Origin: an uncultured Propionibacteriaceae bacterium
GTDB taxonomy: Bacteria; Actinomycetota; Actinomycetes; Propionibacteriales; Propionibacteriaceae
Direction: 5' to 3'
Assembly: GCA_936941515.1 (NCBI GenBank)
Contig: CAKZJI010000087.1
Coordinates: forward strand, 1 to 10,563
DNA: 10,563 bases
Shown: one piece after another, positions 6,886-10,563 of the stretch
Numbering within the stretch: the first letter of the stretch is position 1
Layout of the letters: every line of letters starts with the position of its first letter
Notes under the pieces: generated by a model
Told to the model about the DNA's origin: nothing
The model's database searches: none
The model's input: the letters and a program-made list of their open reading frames with translations, nothing else
Made by a program: the position numbers and the translations under genes

Positions 6886-6923
6886 AAAAAAATCAGGTCT
6901 CCGGCGGGGCCGCGGAGGTGATT
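6886..6923 (-). terminator. Possible intrinsic terminator upstream of the small membrane gene
   Basis: On the minus strand, CTCCG and CGGAG (6917-6913 and 6903-6899) pair around CGGCCCCGC, with TCA/TGA pairing beneath across a small internal loop. Seven T residues (6892-6886) follow. It would end transcription arriving from 6924-7195, where no clear gene exists. Confidence 0.4.
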
Positions 6924-7195
6924 CATCTTCATAATCCTTCGCGTTTACCAAAGTCGACCTGACCTTTTAACACATACATTAAGCAGAAGGCAAGACTATC
7001 ACTAGTCCTCCTTCCAGAGGACAAACAAGAGCGGCAGCTCGTTACACCTAAGATGGCTCTCTTGGGGCCTCAGGGGCGACGGGTGGGTGTTTGACGTTGT
7101 CGGGGCGGGGTGAAGTGGGTGAGGATGGCCACGAAAGAGGTCCCCTTCGGGCACAGTATCGACGCCGTTGTTCGATTATCCCTGGCCGAACATGG
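6924..7195. other. Gap without a recognisable gene
   Basis: No credible CDS of useful size on either strand. The base composition is mixed: AT-rich to about 7060, then GC-rich. The minus strand holds a near-perfect Shine-Dalgarno (AAGGAGG, 7013-7007) ahead of a run of overlapping micro-ORFs at 7002-6852, described in the findings. Confidence 0.5.
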
Positions 7196-7227
7196 GTGTG
7201 CCCCGTCGGAGAACCGACGGGGCACAC
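7196..7227 (-). terminator. Terminator hairpin of the beta-helix gene
   Basis: A perfect 14-bp stem, GTGTGCCCCGTCGG and its complement, closes a 4-base loop. It starts 15 bases after the stop of the beta-helix gene. There is no U-run. The strength and position make termination the natural reading. Confidence 0.7.
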
Positions 7228-7241
7228 GGGCACAGCGGATG

Positions 7242-9320
7242 TCAGCCGTTGGCCTTCATCATGGGGTTGAGCAGGGCGCCCCGGTTGACCGGCACACCCG
7301 GCTTCACACTCTGGCCGCTCGGGTCAATCGCCTTGGCGACATCGTCGGGCAGCGGTTTGCCCGAGTTCTCGGCGGGGCTGCCGGGCTTGATGGTGTAGTC
7401 GCTCTTCTTGTAGTCGTTGTTGTTCCCAGCCTCCGACACGAAGTACGGATTCTCCTGGCGCGACCCGAAGGTATCGAGCGAGTGCGCGTCCCGTCCGTCA
7501 ATGCTGGCACGGACCCGGGAGTCCTTGGAGATGTCGGCTGCGGACTTGTAGACCTGATCTATGGGGTTGCCGCCTGGGTAGTCCCACGTGAACAGCCCCG
7601 GCTCATTCTGTGGGCTGCTGCGGTAGTAGGCGTTGTAGTCGAAGCCCTTGAACATGTCGTTGGTCACGACGACCGTTCCGTCCTGGTTGGTGGCGCCGGT
7701 GGTGCGCACCGGGTAGGCCCAGTAGGGTCCGCTGCCGTCATTCGGGGCCCAGGCGCGGGACGAGATGATGTTGTTGTACATCTCGATGTTCTTCAGATCC
7801 CATGGCAGACCCTTGCTCATTGACCATTTCTCCGGGCTGTTGCACTTGCCATTGGAGAAGCTGTTGCAGCCGTTGATTCGGGTGTCCTCAAACAACTCGA
7901 CTGGCTGGAATGTGCGCGATATCGAATTGTTGTAGACCTTGACATCATTGCTGCTGGAGATGCCGATTCCCTTGCCGCTGCCCTCGATGATGTTCGAGGC
8001 TATGACAGCACTGCCCGACACCTCGTAGAAGATGGCGTGCGGCACGTTGGTGAAGAAGTTTCCCGTCACCGTCGTGTTGATGCACCCCTCATCACACCAG
8101 AAGGACGGAGCACGGTATTCCTTCGCATTGGCGGCATCCGAGGAATCACGACCCAGCTGCGAGTAGTCGACGATGTTGTCACGGAAGGAGAAGTTCTCTA
8201 TGTGCGTGACCTTGATGTCTGAGACGGTGCAGAAGGCCTTGCACACCGTTCCGCGAGCCTCAAAACCCGCGGCATTGTTGTTCGTGAAGGTGTTACCCTC
8301 ATAGGAGGAACCATGCGCCTTATTCGCTCCCGCGCCATTGGCACCGTTGTCGATGAACATATTGCCGATGACACGTGTCCCCTCGGCCTGGTCGAGGTTG
8401 AGTCCGATGGTTGAGCTCTGGGCAAAGATCGAGTCTTGCACCACAGAGTTCGCCCGGTTGACCGACACCGCGGAGGTGCCGCTGAGACCTGGGTATTTCA
8501 CGCTGTCGAAGCCCCACTCCTGGATGGGGGCGTACTGGGAGACGTTGATGCCCTTCCAGGCGAAGTTCGCACCCACGGACGTGAAGGCCCGCGGCCGCTC
8601 GGAGATCTCAGTGGTGCCCGCCGTCGGGTCGGAGCCGATGTAGTAGGTGATCTCATCCTCCGCACCGTAATTCAGACCGGCCTTGTTGTTCTTCGGGTCT
8701 TTCGCCGTGGTCGGCGTCTTGTCCTCAACGAAGAAGGTGCCCTCCTTGACCTCCTCCCTGGAGGCCACCTGGCGCAGTGGCTTGTCGTTGATGAACACTT
8801 GCTCGGGGTAGGCGGCCATCCCCTCAACCGAGGGATCCACGTTGACTGTGCAGACGTGGCACATGTTGTTGAACTTCCCGGTGGTCTTCCAGACGCTGCC
8901 CTCCTTCGTCCACCGCGAGCCTTCGACAACGTCACTGCCCTTCAACCACACCTCCGCATGGGGAGCCGCCTGAATAGTCAGGTTGTTCTTGTTGACGAAG
9001 AAGTGGTTCTCCCGGTAGATACCGCTCTTGACGACGATGGTGTAGCCATCGGTCGCCTTTTTGACCGCGCCTCCGATGCTGCGAAGCGGCGCCTGTTCGG
9101 TGCCGGGATTGCCATCCTGGCCATCCGTCGCAACCCACAGAACCTTGCTATCCGGCACGGGGTAGTCAGTATCTTTAAATTGGTAAGTATTATTTAATCG
9201 ATCTGCGGCTTGCGCCTCGGGGGCGACTTGCATCACCAACCCGCCAGCTCCCACAGCGAGGGAGAAGAGGGCGGCCACCACTCCACGGAACAGTCTATTG
9301 CGAGATCTCTCACATTGCAT
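7242..9320 (-). CDS. Exported right-handed parallel beta-helix protein
   Basis: This frame encodes 692 residues from ATG 9320 (MQCERSRNRLFRG), chosen because GGGAG sits 6 bases upstream; the in-frame ATG at 9341 is less supported. A signal peptide is clear: basic start, hydrophobic core VVAALFSLAVGAGGLVM, then APEAQA with cleavage likely after residue 38. Next comes a typical helix cap, LWVATDGQDGNPGTEQAPLR through TIVVKSGIYREN. The middle has repeated short strands with asparagine turns (VIGNMFIDNGA, YEGNTFTNNNA, FSFRDNIVDYS, VTGNFFTNVPHAIF, IASNIIEGSGKGIG, VKVYNNSISRTF), as in pectate-lyase-like and PbH1-repeat folds. Paired cysteines (CHVC, CKAFC, CDEGC, CNSFSNGKC) suggest disulfides outside the cell. 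There is no LPXTG or membrane anchor, so it is probably secreted. A glycan-degrading or glycan-binding role is usual for the fold, but I cannot identify catalytic residues. Its tail is duplicated at 6228-6410. Confidence 0.9.
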   Translation of the reverse strand: MQCERSRNRLFRGVVAALFSLAVGAGGLVMQVAPEAQAADRLNNTYQFKDTDYPVPDSKVLWVATDGQDGNPGTEQAPLRSIGGAVKKATDGYTIVVKSGIYRENHFFVNKNNLTIQAAPHAEVWLKGSDVVEGSRWTKEGSVWKTTGKFNNMCHVCTVNVDPSVEGMAAYPEQVFINDKPLRQVASREEVKEGTFFVEDKTPTTAKDPKNNKAGLNYGAEDEITYYIGSDPTAGTTEISERPRAFTSVGANFAWKGINVSQYAPIQEWGFDSVKYPGLSGTSAVSVNRANSVVQDSIFAQSSTIGLNLDQAEGTRVIGNMFIDNGANGAGANKAHGSSYEGNTFTNNNAAGFEARGTVCKAFCTVSDIKVTHIENFSFRDNIVDYSQLGRDSSDAANAKEYRAPSFWCDEGCINTTVTGNFFTNVPHAIFYEVSGSAVIASNIIEGSGKGIGISSSNDVKVYNNSISRTFQPVELFEDTRINGCNSFSNGKCNSPEKWSMSKGLPWDLKNIEMYNNIISSRAWAPNDGSGPYWAYPVRTTGATNQDGTVVVTNDMFKGFDYNAYYRSSPQNEPGLFTWDYPGGNPIDQVYKSAADISKDSRVRASIDGRDAHSLDTFGSRQENPYFVSEAGNNNDYKKSDYTIKPGSPAENSGKPLPDDVAKAIDPSGQSVKPGVPVNRGALLNPMMKANG

Positions 9321-9354
9321 GTATTTCTCCCATTCTTTCATTCATGAATACATG
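9318..9354 (-). promoter_or_regulatory. Inverted repeat over the translation start of the beta-helix gene
   Basis: In the mRNA, CAUGUAUU (9354-9347) can pair with AAUACAUG (9325-9318). The right arm contains the AUG start and the loop contains the GGGAG ribosome-binding site. An 8-bp AU-rich stem of this sort could dampen initiation or respond to temperature. Whether the transcript extends far enough upstream is not known. Confidence 0.35.
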
Positions 9355-9819
9355 ACCCATGCCGCGGACTCTACCACAAGGGCGGCTCACACCCGACAGG
9401 CCATTCCTTGACAGCAGGAGGAAATTCACCAAAGAATTCCGGACCCCATGGACACCACCCGAAAGCAGTCTCCTTATATCAGACTCCAAGCCTGAAGCCA
9501 CTTCCAGCAGATGTGATCGGATGTTTGAGGGCCAACCTCTACCAGAATGCTCATTTGCGATCGCAATCACCTTTTGGTCTAGGAGGCAACGTCCTCGAAG
9601 GCGTCTCTCTTCGCCGGCACAGCCTCCCGGCATATCCCCAACGAGGACCTGCGGACGAAACCCCGCCCAGCGCCCCAACGCCGTCGCCACGGCCCGGGTC
9701 CTGTGTTGCAACTGGCGTTTCGCGCCCCCACCGATACCACATCAGAACTGCCTGAGGGCACATCACGTTGCCTGGTGGGCCTTGACAGGTCGGACAACAA
9801 GATCACGGTCGAAGCGCAT

Positions 9820-9865
9820 GTCGTGGTCGATCCGCAGACCGGGCGGCCTGCGGATCGACCACGAC
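9820..9865. repeat. Perfect 18-bp inverted repeat with 10-base spacer
   Basis: GTCGTGGTCGATCCGCAG (9820-9837) and its exact reverse complement (9848-9865) flank ACCGGGCGGC. There is no U-run on either side. It could be a strong hairpin, a dimeric protein site or the joint of an inverted duplication. Confidence 0.8.
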
Positions 9866-10068
9866 TTCGCTGAAAAGCGTATTGAGGCGCTGTTCAAGCT
9901 CGGCCACATCGGCATTCATGAAACCCGCACGTCGACCGTCGCCTCCCCCTGCGACAGAGAGAGACACTCTTCCGCACTGGCCCTGCCCCTGACGCCAGCG
10001 GCATGCTGAATCCCAACAATGCCGCTAGAATCTTGTGACAAAACCGTTCTTCACAGCCTCTCCCCCTC

Positions 10069-10106
10069 TGAGACTGTTGCCGAAGCCCCCCCACGAGGCA
10101 GTCTCA
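10069..10106. repeat. 8-bp inverted repeat, possible hairpin
   Basis: TGAGACTG (10069-10076) and CAGTCTCA (10099-10106) are exact complements; adjacent TGCC/GGCA can extend the stem with a 3-base bulge. The loop holds a run of seven C. Read on the plus strand it is followed by ATCTTTC, a weak pyrimidine tract, so a terminator is possible, but no gene leads into it. Confidence 0.4.
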
Positions 10107-10373
10107 TCTTTCAGCAAGGGCAAAGTCAACCTTCCATGACAGAATTGGACGAAAGTTACCCACACCCCAGGAGGTAAGACCGCTCAAAAGTTAGCCTCTT
10201 CAGACAGCAAGGTCAAACAGCTGGAAGACCGTCCCACCTCCAACACCACCCCTGACCACATTCAGCAACGAGATTCAATCGCCCACCACAAGCCCGAAAA
10301 CAGCCAAGATCGCAGTAGGCGAAACTACCCTACAGAAAGGCACGAATTTCAATATACACAAACAGCACACAAG

Positions 10374-10451
10374 GAGGCTTATTCATGGGGGTATCAGAAA
10401 CAACGAAACCCCTTGTCAGGGCAGAGTTGCTAGCAGCTGTGAATAAGCCTC
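10374..10451. mobile_element. Miniature inverted-repeat element (MITE-like), copy B
   Basis: This 78-bp element has the same perfect 12-bp ends GAGGCTTATTCA/TGAATAAGCCTC as copy A, in the same orientation. The interior is similar but diverged by scattered substitutions and small indels (for example AGAAACAACGAAACCCC against AGAAATAGCGAAACCTC). Flanking trinucleotides are AAG and AGT, so no clean target duplication survives. It lies 10 bases beyond the stop of the gene to its right. Confidence 0.8.
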
Positions 10452-10461
10452 AGTGATGCCA

Positions 10462-10563
10462 TCATCGACGGAAGCAGAGGAAGACCATCACGACAGCGGC
10501 TATCCAGACCGCCAAGAGCCAAGCGATGCAGCCCAGCACAGCAACGAACCCCGGTGTTGTGTT
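10462..10563 (-). CDS. 3' end of a small membrane protein gene (5' part outside window)
   Basis: The minus strand is open from the right edge for 33 codons (NTTPGFVAVLGCIAWL, then LAVWIAAVVMVFLCFRR) to TGA at 10462. It encodes one strong hydrophobic helix of about 22 residues ending in a basic FRR, typical of a C-terminal membrane anchor or a tiny membrane protein. Codon third positions are mostly G or C. The start is not visible, so total length and function are unknown. Confidence 0.5.
   Translation of the reverse strand, partial: NTTPGFVAVLGCIAWLLAVWIAAVVMVFLCFRR

Larger units (their letters stand above)
9355..10373. other. Kilobase without a convincing gene; several inverted repeats
   Basis: Open frames here lack good starts and codon bias and overlap one another on both strands. 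GC-rich patches (about 9590-9720 and 9760-9960) look like decayed coding sequence, but I cannot name a family. From about 9970 the sequence is more AT-rich and non-coding in appearance. Inverted repeats are at 9820-9865, at about 9992-10027 (AGCGGCAT and complement) and at 10069-10106. The promoter of the beta-helix gene should lie near the left end, but no clear -35/-10 pair is visible. Confidence 0.5.

Noticed and set aside
6780..6962. 60-codon plus-strand ORF in the AT-rich gap
   Set aside because: It starts with TTG without an RBS and is antisense to the promoter and leader of the small membrane gene.
9359..10009. 216-codon plus-strand open frame upstream of the beta-helix gene
   Set aside because: No RBS, poor codon use over most of its length and overlapping frames on the other strand; it crosses the 18-bp inverted repeat.
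6660..10460. The two element copies as ends of one composite transposon carrying the beta-helix gene
   Set aside because: Both copies are complete, in the same orientation and diverged, copy A has its own target duplication, and no transposase lies between them.

Overview
The window is mostly high-GC DNA, strongly biased to G or C at third codon positions. It carries GTG starts, a possible leaderless start and actinobacterial-type MetF and MetE. I read it as an actinomycete chromosome, plausibly a host-associated Actinomycetaceae or Propionibacteriaceae member; the genus is inference. The stretches at about 6540-7060 and 9970-10440 are clearly more AT-rich and hold remnants and mobile-element traces.

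Layout. (1) 1-1777, minus: two overlapping genes for membrane proteins that share a recognisable cytosolic region; the second runs off the left edge. (2) 1778-2460: a gene graveyard with pieces of an AraC-type regulator, an ECF/cobalt-type ABC ATPase and a frameshifted possible deaminase-like protein. (3) 2604-5916, plus: a tight metF-metE operon that makes 5-methyltetrahydrofolate and uses it for cobalamin-independent methionine synthesis, closed by a GC-rich hairpin. (4) 6027-6099, minus: tRNA-Arg(ACG) with its own promoter. (5) 6171-6476, minus: the detached 3' end of a secreted beta-helix gene, duplicated together with its terminator. (6) 6495-6859, minus: a 67-residue two-helix membrane protein gene with a good promoter and RBS, broken by a 79-bp inverted-repeat element; removing the element and one copy of a 3-bp target duplication restores the ORF exactly. 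(7) 7242-9320, minus: an intact gene for an exported parallel beta-helix protein, with a strong terminator hairpin. (8) 9321-10373: no convincing gene, but several inverted repeats. (9) 10374-10563: a second copy of the small element, then the 3' end of another small membrane protein gene.

The only obvious pathway is metF-metE. The rest looks like an accessory zone shaped by duplication, decay and small-element insertion. I found no CRISPR array, complete transposase gene or phage module. The best new observation is the miniature element, present twice, one copy cleanly interrupting a recoverable gene.
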